Shown here: piece after piece, positions 25,538 to 36,599 of the stretch
Numbering within the stretch: the stretch's first letter is position 1
How the letters are laid out: each line of letters opens with the position of its first letter
Assembly: GCA_023078555.1 (NCBI GenBank)
Contig: CM041198.1
Span: 5,346,354 to 5,410,353, forward strand
Direction of reading: 5' to 3'
DNA length: 64,000 nucleotides
Source: Ulva prolifera
Taxonomy: Eukaryota > Chlorophyta > Ulvophyceae > Ulvales > Ulvaceae
Position numbers and translations under genes: made by a program
The notes under the pieces: model-generated
The model's input: the letters and a program-made list of their open reading frames with translations, nothing else
The model's database searches: none
What the model was told of the DNA's origin: nothing

Positions 25538-28500
25538 ACCACACACAGCTGATCACGGCGGCATTTCGGGGGGCGGGTGCAGACCTTGACGTCTTCCGGC
25601 CGGAACCAGCGGCCTGTCTCCGTGTCGAGGTTGCCGACCTGGTACACGTAGACGTCGCCCTGCGGGCTCGAGTAGTCCCCGGGGTCCTGCCGGAAGCACT
25701 GCATCAGGTACGCCAGGCCGTGCGCCACCATGTCCAGCGTGTCATCCTGCACCACACGCGCGTCCACTGTCAAAAACAAAAAAAAACCCCCCACCCAGCG
25801 GCCACCTCGAGATATGCAGGGCAGCATCTCAGGAGACGTGGCATCTGTTCGCGGCCCCGCCGAGACCGGCGCTGCCATGCACAACCTGAAACATGGCAGC
25901 GGTGTAGGTACGGCACCACGTGCGCACATTCCAACCAGACCTGGGAAAAAAAGGTGGCAAAAGTCTGACGGCGGGTTGCCTGTCGGACACAGATCATCGA
26001 ACTGTAGAGCCCAGATCACGAACCGTCTGACGAGCGGAAACATCAGACGGGTTTGTGATCGGGGCTCTACGTCCGGGCGGCAACGAGGACCGCGACGGCT
26101 TCAGGCCTGCGCACCATGAGCGTGCCGCCACCCTCATGCTCCTGCTGCATGAACGGCTCCGGCATGTCGAGAGCAGCCCAGGCCGCCATCGCCGTCGACA
26201 TCGCGTTCGACTTGGTCAGCTTCACCGGCCCGTACGGCCCGTCCTCGTAGAAGCCGCCCGAGAGGTCCGCGGTGACGTTGATGAATGAGGAGAGGCTGTA
26301 CTGCTTGCGGTACTTCGAGGTGACGCCGCGGGAGCCGTCGATCTCGGTGTTGTTGTACTGCAGGCCGCTGTCAGCGCGCCACTCGACTGAGTAATTCGTC
26401 GGGATCGGCCCAGAGCGCTCCGCCTGTAGAGCGGCAGCGCTGTGTTGTCTCTGTGATGAACTGAAGTAAGATTGAACTCAAATTGCTGAGCCGGATCCTG
26501 AAGAGGACATTGACAACTCCGCGTGAGCGGGACCACATGCGGTGCTGTGCATCTCGGTCTCTGTGGGTTACGAGGATCACGGCGGTGAGGCAGGCAGCAC
26601 TGCGAAGCCAGCACGCATCTCTGTCTCTGTGCAACTCAGGTGCACCCCGTGCGGCGCCCGCTCGGCGCGATGACTTGCGCGCATGCCGCGGAATGTGGCA
26701 AATCCCAATTGAATCACATCAGTTCTGCCGCGGACTGCGGGGATGTCTGGCCCACGCGATGGCATGTGCATCAAGCGCTGCTCCTGCGGTGCGAGCATAT
26801 GCGGGCGTATGCGTAGCCACTGTGTAACCACCAGGCTCCCAGAGCCAGTGCATGCTCTCAAAGCACAGCGGGTGGGGGGGGTTCTCGGGGGGGCAGACCT
26901 GCAAGAAGCGAATGGAAGCTACCAGGGGCTTCCGGAAGTCGACGTCGCGGGGGTACAGCAGCCACATGAGCACGATCGCGAGGGCAGAGGTGGCCGTGGT
27001 GACAAACATGCCGAAGCGGCACCAGCCGACCATGAAGCCGCCGGGGCCGAAGGCACTGTAGAACAGCAGGTTCAGGTGGGGGATGGTGTTGAAGACGAGC
27101 CAGCACAGCGAAATTCCCTGCACGGCAGGACACATGTTCAAAAAAAAAAAAAAAAAACCAGCTGCACTGTCACCCCTGGGGGTGCCCAACAGACCCTGCA
27201 CCTCGGGTTACGGAGGCAACGGGACTGCCACGCGGACTGCACATGGCGGCACATTGCAGGCCAGAGCTGCTCCGCACATGTACAGGGCAGGAGCGGCCAC
27301 GGACCAGCACGCTGCCGCAGACGGGACCGTTGAGGGGAAGCAGCATGTGTTCATGACTGCCCTCCAGAACACAGACCAAAGTCCCCGGAATCTCCGTATG
27401 TGACCGGGCCCGGCGACACGGCAATGCTCTGCGGCTGCCGCGGGGCATATTAGCTGTCTCGGCGGGGATACGGAGGGATGCAGCACGGGCGCACCTGTGC
27501 GGCATTGACGGAGGCCCGGAAGTTGACGACGCCGAGGATGAGGGACACGATGTTGATGATGGAGATGAGGATGGCGGGCCAGAGGACCTTGAGCGACGCG
27601 TTGTGCGCGGCCGCACCCTTCAGGGTTGTCTTGAAGACCATCGTCTTGCCCATCAGCGCCTTGACAGGCGTGAAGATCGAGGCCTTGAGGTACGGCCAGA
27701 AGAGGATGACGGACGAGTTGTTGGCGAGCCATAGCGCCTGCACAGTGGCGACGGGGGGTTACAAGGCTCAGAGGCAGGGAGCACCATGACTCCAGCATGC
27801 AGCGCAAGACGACTCATGGTTACATGTGGCTACATGTGCACATGCATGTTTGGCCTGGTCTGAGCCAGCTGTTTGCCATGACAGCTGCAGGCATCCTGCG
27901 GAATGTGCCTGTCAAACACAACCACCAATCCGGCAGTCTTTTTGAGGGGCTTATGTTTGGTAGGGAATTGTATCAACAATGTTCGATGCATTCAGTGGTT
28001 TGTCGTGGTGCTCTGTGGGCTGGCAGTCCTTTCCTCATTACACGAGAGATGCTGTGAGCCCAGGAGCGGTCCGATGTGAGCAGACCTTGACGCCCCGAGT
28101 AGAAAGCCACAGGAGTACACCATCTGGGACCCCGTTGCACCCAAAATGTAGATAGTTGCGTAAATGAGGCCGTGGGTGTGTTGCAAGAGCAACGTCGAGA
28201 AGACCGAGTGGATGTCCACCCAGTGAGGGCCTGGGTCACTTAGGATCCTTCAGGAGCTGAGGATGAAGGGACGAGTCTGTGTTAATTAGAACGCTTTGTG
28301 GAGTGAGTGTGGCTTGGTGTGAGTGGGGAGAGCTGTCAGCAGGCACCAAGTGGATGCCTTTGGCAGGCTTCAAGCTACAGGCACATGCTGTCACATGAGG
28401 AGATTCACGATCACCATGAGATGCAGGTGTAAAGTGTTGCTGGGCGGTGTTGCGCAGATGCTTACTGCCAACACATGACACACCACATGGAAACGGTGTG

Positions 28501-31500
28501 GGACAGAACGATAGCAAATGGCAGGCAGCTGAGAGGCATCCTGCAACTGCACCGCCTCGCCATGTCTGGGACAAGACTCTGCAAAACCTTGTACATCACA
28601 GTGGGGTTGTTTGCGTGGTACAGCTCCGCTCGTAAAAGACATTGCAGAACGTATGTTGACCTGACGCGGGCGCTTCGCGCAGGATCATGGCAATGCGCGC
28701 TGTTCAGCAGGCGTTACTGGACTAGGCGTCCTAAACGAGCAAACAGGATCTCGACAGTCTGTTGGACGTGGGATAGCTCGGTCTCGTGCCCATATGCGAC
28801 GCGCCCAGTGTTGCAGAGTCGGAGAGGCAGGCAGGGCCTGAGGCATCGCATAGTAAAACATCGCGACTCTTGCCCGTACCGAGTGTCCCAGTCCACTGTA
28901 TGGCAGTCGGGTGCATCTCGTCAGGCAGTTCTCTGCTGTCAGCGTATCTGACGACTAATTGTTGCATGAATGGCGTGTGTGCAAGGACAGCGGCGAAGAG
29001 TCACGCGTGCCATGTGTAACAGAAACATAATGGGAGAGGCAAGTGTCGGGCACGAATGACGAGTGTATGCAGTGGTGTTTGCGGAAGGCGTGCTCTGGCC
29101 ATTGCAGAACTCGGAGATGCATCGCAGACGGGTGGCTCTATAACGAGGCGCATGGCCTTGATGACGCAACTACCGCATTCGCGGAGAATATGGCAGGCTT
29201 TGGACATTCTCGAATTGTCTGTCACCTGTGACTTATCTATGCATTCCTACGCGCACTGATAGCTGGAGGATACAGGGGGTAGCCACGATGCTTCCGATTC
29301 GTGCACACACGCACACGCATGCGTGGACCGCACATCTGGATGACTGTTCACAGCTTATGGCATGCAGGTGCAATGTTGGCTTTTCAGTTGAGCAGTGCAC
29401 AGCGAAGTGGCAACCCTGGCACTGCGAAACTGCTCGGAGCACATACTGATGGAACATTGTTTGCGCCGAATCGACTGCGAGGCATCGCAGGTCGGGCGCA
29501 AGCTATGCGAGTGCGCGGGTGACTATGCACAGCTTGCAACCGCGTAAGCAAGCCTTGCGTGATTGTGACGCAGGTCTGCTCACGCTCGAGCGCTGCAGGC
29601 ATCTGGTCATGACCTGACGCCCGGCCCTCACAGCTGCGCACAAGCTGTGTCGAAACACACAGCCGCGGATCAGCATGCAAGATTGGCAATGAGATCCCGC
29701 GCGCATCGACGCCACAGCTGATCACCGCGAGTCTTGAAAGCAGATAGAATCGCATGGCGACAGATGTCTACTGACAGCGCACGCGCGCCTGAAATCGTCA
29801 CCCTTGAAGAGGTAGTTACGCAGATGTGTCATGGCGCACCTTGTAATGACTCCACGACAAGCAGTAGTAGGATAGGGCGTTGAGAGCCGCGAAGTACGCC
29901 GTGATGCCCACCACTGTGTAGAAGTTGAGCGCGATCGGGAACCAGCCGAAGAGGATGGTCAGCACCGGCACCAGGTTGAGAACAATGACTGACAACCCGG
30001 TGGACAGGTAGGACACGCAGGTGGACGAGTACGCGAGGCGGTAGAAGAGGTTGAGTCGGCCGTCGAAGAGTGGGCATTCGCGGGACCAGAACACCTGGAA
30101 ATGGCCCTTGGACCAACGTGAACGCTGTTGGAACGCTTGTTGCGTGGCATCTGGAGCCTCACCGATGGCCAGGTATTGCTGCACAAGAGCACCCGACGTC
30201 AGTGCTGCACAGTCACACGCCAGTGCTGTAGCACCTGCCACGTCCAGGGATGTTTGACGATACTGCAGTTTATACTGCTGAACACAGATCAGGAGTACAC
30301 TGTCTGCCTGGGCTGTCCGAGGGTGTGGACGTGCTACAGGCCTGTACAGTGCAGCAGCAACACCTTGTTTGCCCCATCAGACAGCCAAGCGAAAAACAGG
30401 GCACATGCTCTATTCGAGTGGACATTGCACTCCTCGAAAACAACTGCACGAGCGTGGCCCTGATTGATCAAAACTTTCCATGATGGCAGACAACGATCGT
30501 TCAACGGCCACACTCGGAACGCAGTATGTTGCTGCCAGAGCAAGAGCAGAACACGCTGAACATGCTCCACATTCAACACACCACACAACAGCCAACCCGA
30601 CTGCCATATACATGCAGCACATCAGCACAGTACCCGCAGCCAGGCCCCAAGCCCAAGCAAGCAAGCAGCAGCGTACGTTGACGTATCGGCAGCGGTATCC
30701 CAGCTTCTTGAAGCGCATCCCGAGCGCCCAATCCTCAGTCACCGAGTTCATCGGGAACCAGCCCGCCTGCTGCAGAGCCCGGCTCCTCAGAATCATATTC
30801 GTTCCCGTCAGCGAGATGAACCCAAGGGCGTCCATGCCCGGCTGCATCATCTCCCAGAAGTGCACGTTCTGATGGTTGAACACATCGCAATCGGGGATCA
30901 CGTTGTACATGAGCTGCGGCGACAGGGCCACTCCGACATCGTCCCCGCTGTCGATGTAGCGGAGCATCGTCATGAAGAACCCGCGGGAGCACGTCTGATC
31001 CGCATCAAAGAGGCACATGAGCTCAGTCACGGGGATCTTCTTGAGCTCCTTCGGCTCCTCAGGGTCCTTCTCGTCGGGGTAGATCTGCTGCAGGCAGTAG
31101 TTCAGGTTCGCGGACTTGCCGTTCAGCTGCTTCTGCGACTTGTCGCGGCCCGTGACGTACACCACCTGCACCACGCCGCAACGCCCGTCAGACGTTGCTA
31201 GCTCGCCTTCTCAGCATTCTTAGGGCTGCCATGCAGCAGACTGAAATTCGGAACTGTTCTGCGTGATCGGGCCTGACGACCAAACTCTGCCACACACATC
31301 CCCCACGCTAAGAGGCGGGGGGGGGGATGTCGGAGTGGCCCTGTCGCCGCAGCTCATGTACAACGGGGGGGGGGGGGGGGGGGGGGGGCGGCACCTCGGG
31401 GTCGTCGATGCGCTGCACCCAGGCGAGCTTCTTCTCGTCGTTGCCGTCATCACAGACATAGATGACCATGCGCGTGCCGGGGGGCCGGTCCGCGCGCTTT

Positions 31501-34500
31501 GCGGCGAGCACGGTTCGTTGGATGATGGCGATCGACTCCTTGTAGCACGGGATGAGTACCCGCACGGTGTACTCCCGCCGGAACGGCGCCTCCTTGCCCT
31601 GAACGTTCACACCACCACGCTCACAGCCGCACGCGGCCGTGGCACCGGCGGCAGAGATGTGGGGGTTCTTCTCAGCAGATTGGGGGCGCTGCTCCGCTCG
31701 CCGCAGCCATAATGACTGATCCGAGTCCAAGTCCATGTAACAGGCTGAAGGTGTGTGCACGCAGCATATGTGTAGCATATCATACTACGAACCAAGCCCC
31801 CCGAGGGCCCTTTTGCAAAGCTCAGAGCGCAGCAGTGCATTGGGGGATGGGGGTAACGCACGGTGGAGGCGTCGGCGCGGGGAAACACGTCGTCGTTGAC
31901 CGGTTTCGCGAAGAGCCAGCAGCCGTAGAAGACCATGTTGAGAGCGCCGAGGAGCTCGATGACAAGGACGATGTAGGAGTAGACCTTGAGGCCGGTGACG
32001 AGGCCCCCCATGCCGAAGAGGATGCGCACATACGCGTAGAAGCCACAGGCGAGCATGAAGAAGCAGTACAGAAGCATCGGGAAGAGCTTGATGCGGACCG
32101 TCTTCTTCGCGCGCCTCTCGCCTTCGCGCTGTTCCTTGTACTCTGACTGCACACGCTTGCATGGCCCTCATGCATGCCCCGACCCGCACTTTCGACTGCC
32201 GCAGTTATCTGGCACGGCGGAGGGCCACAGCAGAGATGCCGAAACCAGTCGCACTCGGCAAAACGGTCACGTGCCGAGAACAAAGCGTAGGCAGGTGTCA
32301 GGAGCGCACGGTGGTGAGGAGCTTGGCAGCGCGAACGGTGGAGTGGGAGGGCCCGGCATCGGAGGCAGAATCGGAGCCGCCCTTGAGGCTGCTCGACTTC
32401 TTTGCGGCGCCGCCGCTGCCGTCAAACTCGGAGAGCTCGTCGAGGCTCATCGCCTTCTGGGCGGGCGCGGAGTAGCGCTCGTTGAGCAGCGCGTACGCCG
32501 CCTTCAGGTCGTCCTTCGCCTCGAGCCGGATCTGGAGCAGCTCCTCCTCGTCGATCTGCACCCAGCACACACCTTTCTCAAAACAAAAAAGAGGCCTGTC
32601 AAGTGTCCACCTCAAGGCACGTTGATGTGTATGACTTGCATGTTGATCAAAGGGGTCAGGATGTGTGGACGCAACATGGCAGCGATTGTTGGCAAGCACT
32701 GTCTGTGTCTGCAGCTTTGGAGGGATGTGCCTGCCCCATGCATGGAAGCTTCAGCGCCTCATGCACAGGCGGCGTTGTTGTGAGACTGTGCCCGGTGTGA
32801 GCGTGCAGGTACCAGCTGTCTGCATCTGGCAGTGCCAGTGTGAAACCTGATGCAGGTGCAGGAAGTGTGCGTCAAATGTCGAATACTGAGACATGCATCT
32901 CGAGCGAGAACTGGAGGTGCGTGGAGAATGTGTGCTCGCGTTCACGCGCACAACATCGCCCCACTCCATCCTGTGGCTGTTGCACCTGTGGCCATCATAC
33001 CCGCTGGCCAGCCCACACACCCTCACATTCCCGTCACAAACACACCACTGCACGACGGGACGCTGCATGCAGAGCCGCTGGATGTAGCATCGGCAGCCGG
33101 GGCTGGACACGCACCGTGTCATGCTCGCGCACAGGGTGCAGAGACGTCGGCACGCCGATCTCGCTGCGGGCGCCGCCGACGTAGGAGCCAGCGTACGAGC
33201 CGCCGAGCAGGCGCTGCATCTCGCCGCTGCGGCCATCGGAGGACGCGAGCAGGTGCTTCGCGCGCTCAATCAGCATCGACAGCTCCGCGGTCGCTGCCTG
33301 CACTTCTCAACACCGTCACCTCTACGTGACCTGGGGGGGATCACAGACGAGAGAGAGAGGAAACATTCGGCTCCGGGGTCGCAGCTGAGAGCGCTGAATC
33401 ACATCAGCAGACACACGACGCACAGCCTGCGGGGTCGGCTCGTTGCGTCTCGGCAGAGAGCAAGACAACAGTCAGGCCCGGGTTGCGCCACACCAGCCCC
33501 GGGCGGGCATTGCGCGACCACACACAGGCGCACATGGACAATGACAGCAGGTGCGTTGCGCTGGAGCGGTGCAACGGGCAGCGCCATCTTGCGCTCTGAG
33601 CATGCCAACAGCGAGTGCAGAGCAGGTTCCGGTCCAGGCACGCACCACAGAGGCGCTGGGGGACTGCATGAACTGCTCGGCGCGGGGGTCCATGGTGTGG
33701 GCGGCCGGGTGCCGCCGAGCCGTGCGGTACGCCCGGCTGTGGTCGGCGCCTGTGCGGTCCGTATACCCTGACGCGCCGCCGGGGCTCAGCGCCTCCTCGG
33801 GCAGCGGGTAGCGCGACGAGCCCGGGCTGTTGGGGGTGCGGCCCGTCGGCGACAGCATCGCCTCGTCCTCTACCACCGTCGCCTGCATAGCACGCAGCAC
33901 GCGTTGCACGGAATGCTCACCGCTTGGGAGAGTGCGGCACTCGGCGCAAGTTGCAGGTGCAGGCTGGATGATAGTTCTGCGCGAGGTGCAGGCGATGGCA
34001 GGCAAACGGGTGCATCCAACACCGCCGCAGTGACTTGCGAAGTCTCTCATCATCCCTGCAGGTACCAGGCCAGAGATACAGGGAAGCGAGGGGGAGGGGA
34101 TGTCACACCGGCTGGCCATCGTGAGGGTAGTGGTGGTGGTACGCGTTGTGGGAGGCGTGGGCGTTGACGAGCACGTCCGAGTCTGACACCTCCTCATCAC
34201 CAAAGTTGGGGTTCACATGGAACGAGAGCTGGCCATTCTGGTCCGTCCCGCGCTTCTTGGAGCGCCCTCCGGCGGAGGCCTGCTTGCCCGGGTCGGCGGC
34301 GGGGGCGCTGTGGTCCTCTGCCTGGCCGTCGTTGCGGCGCTCCGAGATGCGGGGGCCGTTGCCGGCGGCATTGGAGAGGAAGGAAGCCTCCTGGGAGGCC
34401 ATTCCGGCGCCGCTGCTGTTGCTGCGCTCTGCGGGGTCCGGGAAGGAGTGCGGGCGGCGGCGGGAGTCTTGTTTGGCAAAGTCCTGGGGGGGGTGCAGGA

Positions 34501-34638
34501 TGTGCTCAACAGTGCCACGCGACTTCACAGCGGTGAGCTCCTCGGATCTGCACAAGTCACAAAAGGCTGTCACAGAAGAGCAAGCGGGCACAAGCAGGTA
34601 TGACACAAGTACCTCTCACAGAGGAACTCAAGTGCCAT
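19473..34638 (-). CDS. cellulose synthase fused to two GH9 domains
   Basis: One gene model of about 2,070 residues. Exons on the minus strand: 34638-34613, 34547-34109, 33882-33646, 33297-33115, 32555-32310, 32146-31862, 31598-31395, 31165-30677, 30178-29840, about 28220-28121, 27737-27495, 27117-26899, 26423-26115, 25746-25585, 24112-23864, 23524-23183, 23042-22788, 22517-22214, 21923-21679, 21470-21312, 21070-20759, 20545-19831, 19633-19473. Order: Ser/Pro/Gly-rich cytosolic region (1-377), two membrane helices, GT2 cellulose synthase core, further helices, GH9 domain 1 (from about 990), GH9 domain 2 (from about 1545). It would extrude beta-1,4-glucan from UDP-glucose and carry its own GH9 modules. 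Phase matches at every join except into the exon near 28.2 kb, where a small exon is missing or the acceptor is misplaced. The ATG at 34638 gives the only start that joins in phase. Confidence 0.82.
25499..25533. repeat. CA microsatellite
   Basis: About 17 CA units in an intron of the cellulose synthase-GH9 gene. Confidence 0.95.
26466..26540 (-). repeat. dispersed repeat R2, intronic copy
   Basis: Reverse-strand copy of a family whose core reads about GTTGTCAATGTCC, then a few bases, then GGATACGCCTCAG. It sits in the intron just before the first GH9 exon. Related copies lie at about 37950-38020, 43188-43250, 53268-53335, 56073-56155 and, partial and reversed, 57455-57500. Confidence 0.55.
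26899..28221 (-). other. C-terminal membrane region of the synthase (domain)
   Basis: The exon near 28220-28121 encodes a hydrophobic stretch (HGLIYATIYILGATG). Exon 27737-27495 encodes FKTTLKGAA, equivalent to the FKVTPKG segment of cellulose synthases, and a helix (ILISIINIVSLILGVVNF). Exon 27117-26899 encodes two more (LCWLVFNTIPHLNLLFYSAF and ATSALAIVLMWLLYP). The last helix is followed at once by VDFRKPLVASIRFLQ, which is already the first GH9 helix. With two N-terminal and five C-terminal helices, as in the poplar CesA8 structure, the GH9 part would lie outside the plasma membrane. The helix count is my estimate. Confidence 0.75.
27140..27157. repeat. poly-A tract
   Basis: An A homopolymer on the plus strand. 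On the gene's strand it is a poly-T just upstream of a TGCAG acceptor, so it probably serves as the polypyrimidine tract. Confidence 0.8.
28230..29839 (-). other. large intron of the cellulose synthase-GH9 gene
   Basis: About 1.6 kb, far longer than the neighbouring introns of 60 to 500 bases. It has several open frames on both strands (for example minus-strand frames around 28.7-28.97 and 29.0-29.2 kb) that match no family I know. Base composition differs little from the intergenic DNA. It may hide a short missing exon needed to restore reading phase, and possibly a degraded inserted element. Confidence 0.4.
29840..32146 (-). other. GT2 cellulose synthase core and N-terminal helices (domain)
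   Basis: The exon at 32146-31862 holds two hydrophobic helices (MLLYCFFMLACGFYAYV and YSYIVLVIELLGALNMVFYG). The next three exons hold the catalytic domain: VRVLIPCYKES at the start, the first Asp in VCDDGND, NGKSANLN, the DxD motif in CLFDADQ, the TED motif in NSVTEDWALGMR, and QQRSRW for QxxRW. These residues bind UDP-glucose and the acceptor glucan in BcsA and plant CESA. All hallmarks are present, so the synthase should be active. No plant-type N-terminal RING zinc finger and no PilZ domain is visible. The last exon continues into two more helices. Confidence 0.92.
31326..31364. repeat. inverted 39-bp copy of a neighbouring exon segment
   Basis: These 39 bases are the exact reverse complement of 30902-30940, inside the exon for the DxD region of the cellulose synthase (residues DVGVALSPQLMYN). 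The copy lies in the adjacent intron and runs straight into a poly-G tract (31365-31388). Confidence 0.85.
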
Positions 34639-34639
34639 G

Positions 34640-36390
34640 CATGTGCACGTTCATGGAGGTGCGATGCGCTCAGCTGCAGCTGTCTTGACGCAGAAAGTTG
34701 GCAGGTGAGCGTAAAAGCGATGCAATAGCCTCTGACGGGAGAGCTTCGGGCTGTACACGTGCGGGATCCGCGTCGTTTGTGGGACCACAGACATCACGTC
34801 TCACGAGCGTCACTCGGGTCACCGCTGCCACCAGTGCTGGCTGCCTGAGCAGCGCTGCTGCTGCTGCACGTGCGGCTAATGCATGTCCTGAGAACCTGCC
34901 TGTGCAGTGACCACTGTTGCAGCAGCAGTTGCAAGTTGGATCTGCGATGAGATGTGTGGGCGTGGAGGTGCAACGGTTGCAGCGGATGCGCTCAGACCGA
35001 GTCGGATTCGGCGGGTTGACATTGTCTGTCGCGACGGCATGCATTCCCGCGACGGATGCATATTACACGAAACAGGCACCATTCGTCAGTACATTGCCAT
35101 CGTTTCCGGGAGCGGAGCTGCAGCGGAGCTGGCGCCGGGCTTGGTTCACAGGACGATCCAATGTTCGACGGCCGGCTTTGGGCTTTGCGATGCAATGTTG
35201 CAGGCACGGCCTGGTGGTGACGCAGCTGCGCAAGTCATCCGAGCCAACCCTGGAACAGCCAGAGACCCATCCACCTCGAAAATGCGGCGAACAGAGAACG
35301 ATACACAATAAACGGGCGGTAGCATCGCCAGGAAGCGTCACAAGTGGATGCTGGGCCTGCCATGGCGGGTGCTGGGCTCAGCTCCGGACTGATCGAACCA
35401 TGCGCTGATCCGAAAGCGGGAGATTACGTGTGACGCACACAACACGCGACGCCATCCGTGGACCTGTCGAAGGCATGGGGCTGAGACATGTGCACGCAGC
35501 TGTGCGCTGCGTTGAGCCACTGCGCCCCATGCTTGCTGGAATTTCACAGATGACCTCGCCCAAGAATAAGCGGCGACGCCAGAGCGATTGTCAGTGAAAA
35601 AGAGTCGGCAATTACGGCAGAATTTCAAGGCATTCGAGGGCTCGGGTGTCACCTGTTCGACTCGGGTTGTGGGTCGAGATACGGCCCCGGATCGCGAGCA
35701 TACTGGCCCCCGTTCCCAGAGGCACCAGGCGACTCCATCGCGAAGCAACGGCAGTCAGACGCTCATTGAACAGGGCTGTATCAACTGACTGCTGTTTGCG
35801 GGCAGTGCTGGTGTTGGAAGTCTGTCGGGAAGCGAGACTCTTACTCACGCAGGCCAAATGAATAAACTGTGTGCTGCGCCAAATTAAATGAAACACATGC
35901 CGTCGTCGCCCACAGCGCAAGAAAATAGACAAACGTGTCACCTACGTCGCGGCCCTGACTTGTGTGGGCCGTGACACCGCAATGGAGACCGGGTGCCGTG
36001 GCGCAGTTGTCCGGGCGCAAGGGCAAGATTATCGCGTAGTTTCGGCCCGTCTGCGCGACACATGGGTGCATATGGGAGCGAGTTTGCGAGCGGGTGCCGC
36101 GCCAATGGCAAGCACAAGCCTCGAAGGCAAACGGCACGAACGGGCGCAGGAAACACGGTGTAACGATTGGCGGAGTGTGTGCTGGCACATCCACTCGAAA
36201 ACCTCCCAAATTGAGCCCAGCGCCGCGTGCAAGCCCGAATCAGTGGGCAGCATTGGCGCGCGATGCGTCAGCAACCACCTGCAAGCCACGCTCCAGGCCA
36301 GCAGTGTCGGGCCATCGGCAAAATCTCACACCTACAGCCCGTGAATAGGGCCATGCACAGTGGCCCAGTCAGCACAGCTCCACTGCGCTG
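34640..36390. other. upstream region of the cellulose synthase-GH9 gene
   Basis: The 5' flank of the large gene. Frames here are short and overlapping, with no recognisable domain. The promoter should lie in the first few hundred bases, but I see no clear TATA box. Nothing else can be supported. Confidence 0.4.
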
Positions 36391-36599
36391 TCTCAGCGCT
36401 CAGCCCACGCACCCAAGCCCAGAGCGCTTACTCCTCTCACGCAATCCTCTGAGGTAATGTGATATGTGTGCGCTATCGCGTTTTCGGGATGTGCATGTGT
36501 GTTGCGCAGACTGTGGCGCTGCGCATGTGTCGAACCACAGACCTCTGGGCCGTCGTGGTCAGGGCTCTCGGAAGACATGCTGACATCCCTACGCATCAC

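Larger units (their letters stand above)
22214..26960 (-). other. GH9 domain 1, probably catalytically dead (domain)
   Basis: Begins in the last membrane-helix exon and continues AERSGPIPTNYSVEWRADSG, equivalent to the GH9 start (FEAQRSG.LP...W R.DS). Further landmarks: GGFYEDGPYGPVKL where GH9 has GGWYDAGD..KF; VYQVGN and WFRPEDV; the segment before WMYRAA; YIVG; SFIVGVN with VHHGAACP; and FDDSPKN followed by NSTAVSLGNN. The DAGD pair is replaced by EDGP, and the Glu of the C-terminal TEP motif is absent (Ala at the aligned place). The fold appears complete at about 550 residues. Inference: a glucan-binding pseudo-enzyme. Confidence 0.82.

Noticed and set aside
31263..31712. Plus-strand frame with GDVGVALSPQLMYN, seemingly a second copy of a synthase motif
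   Set aside because: It comes from the inverted 39-bp copy beside the poly-G tract and continues antisense to real synthase exons.
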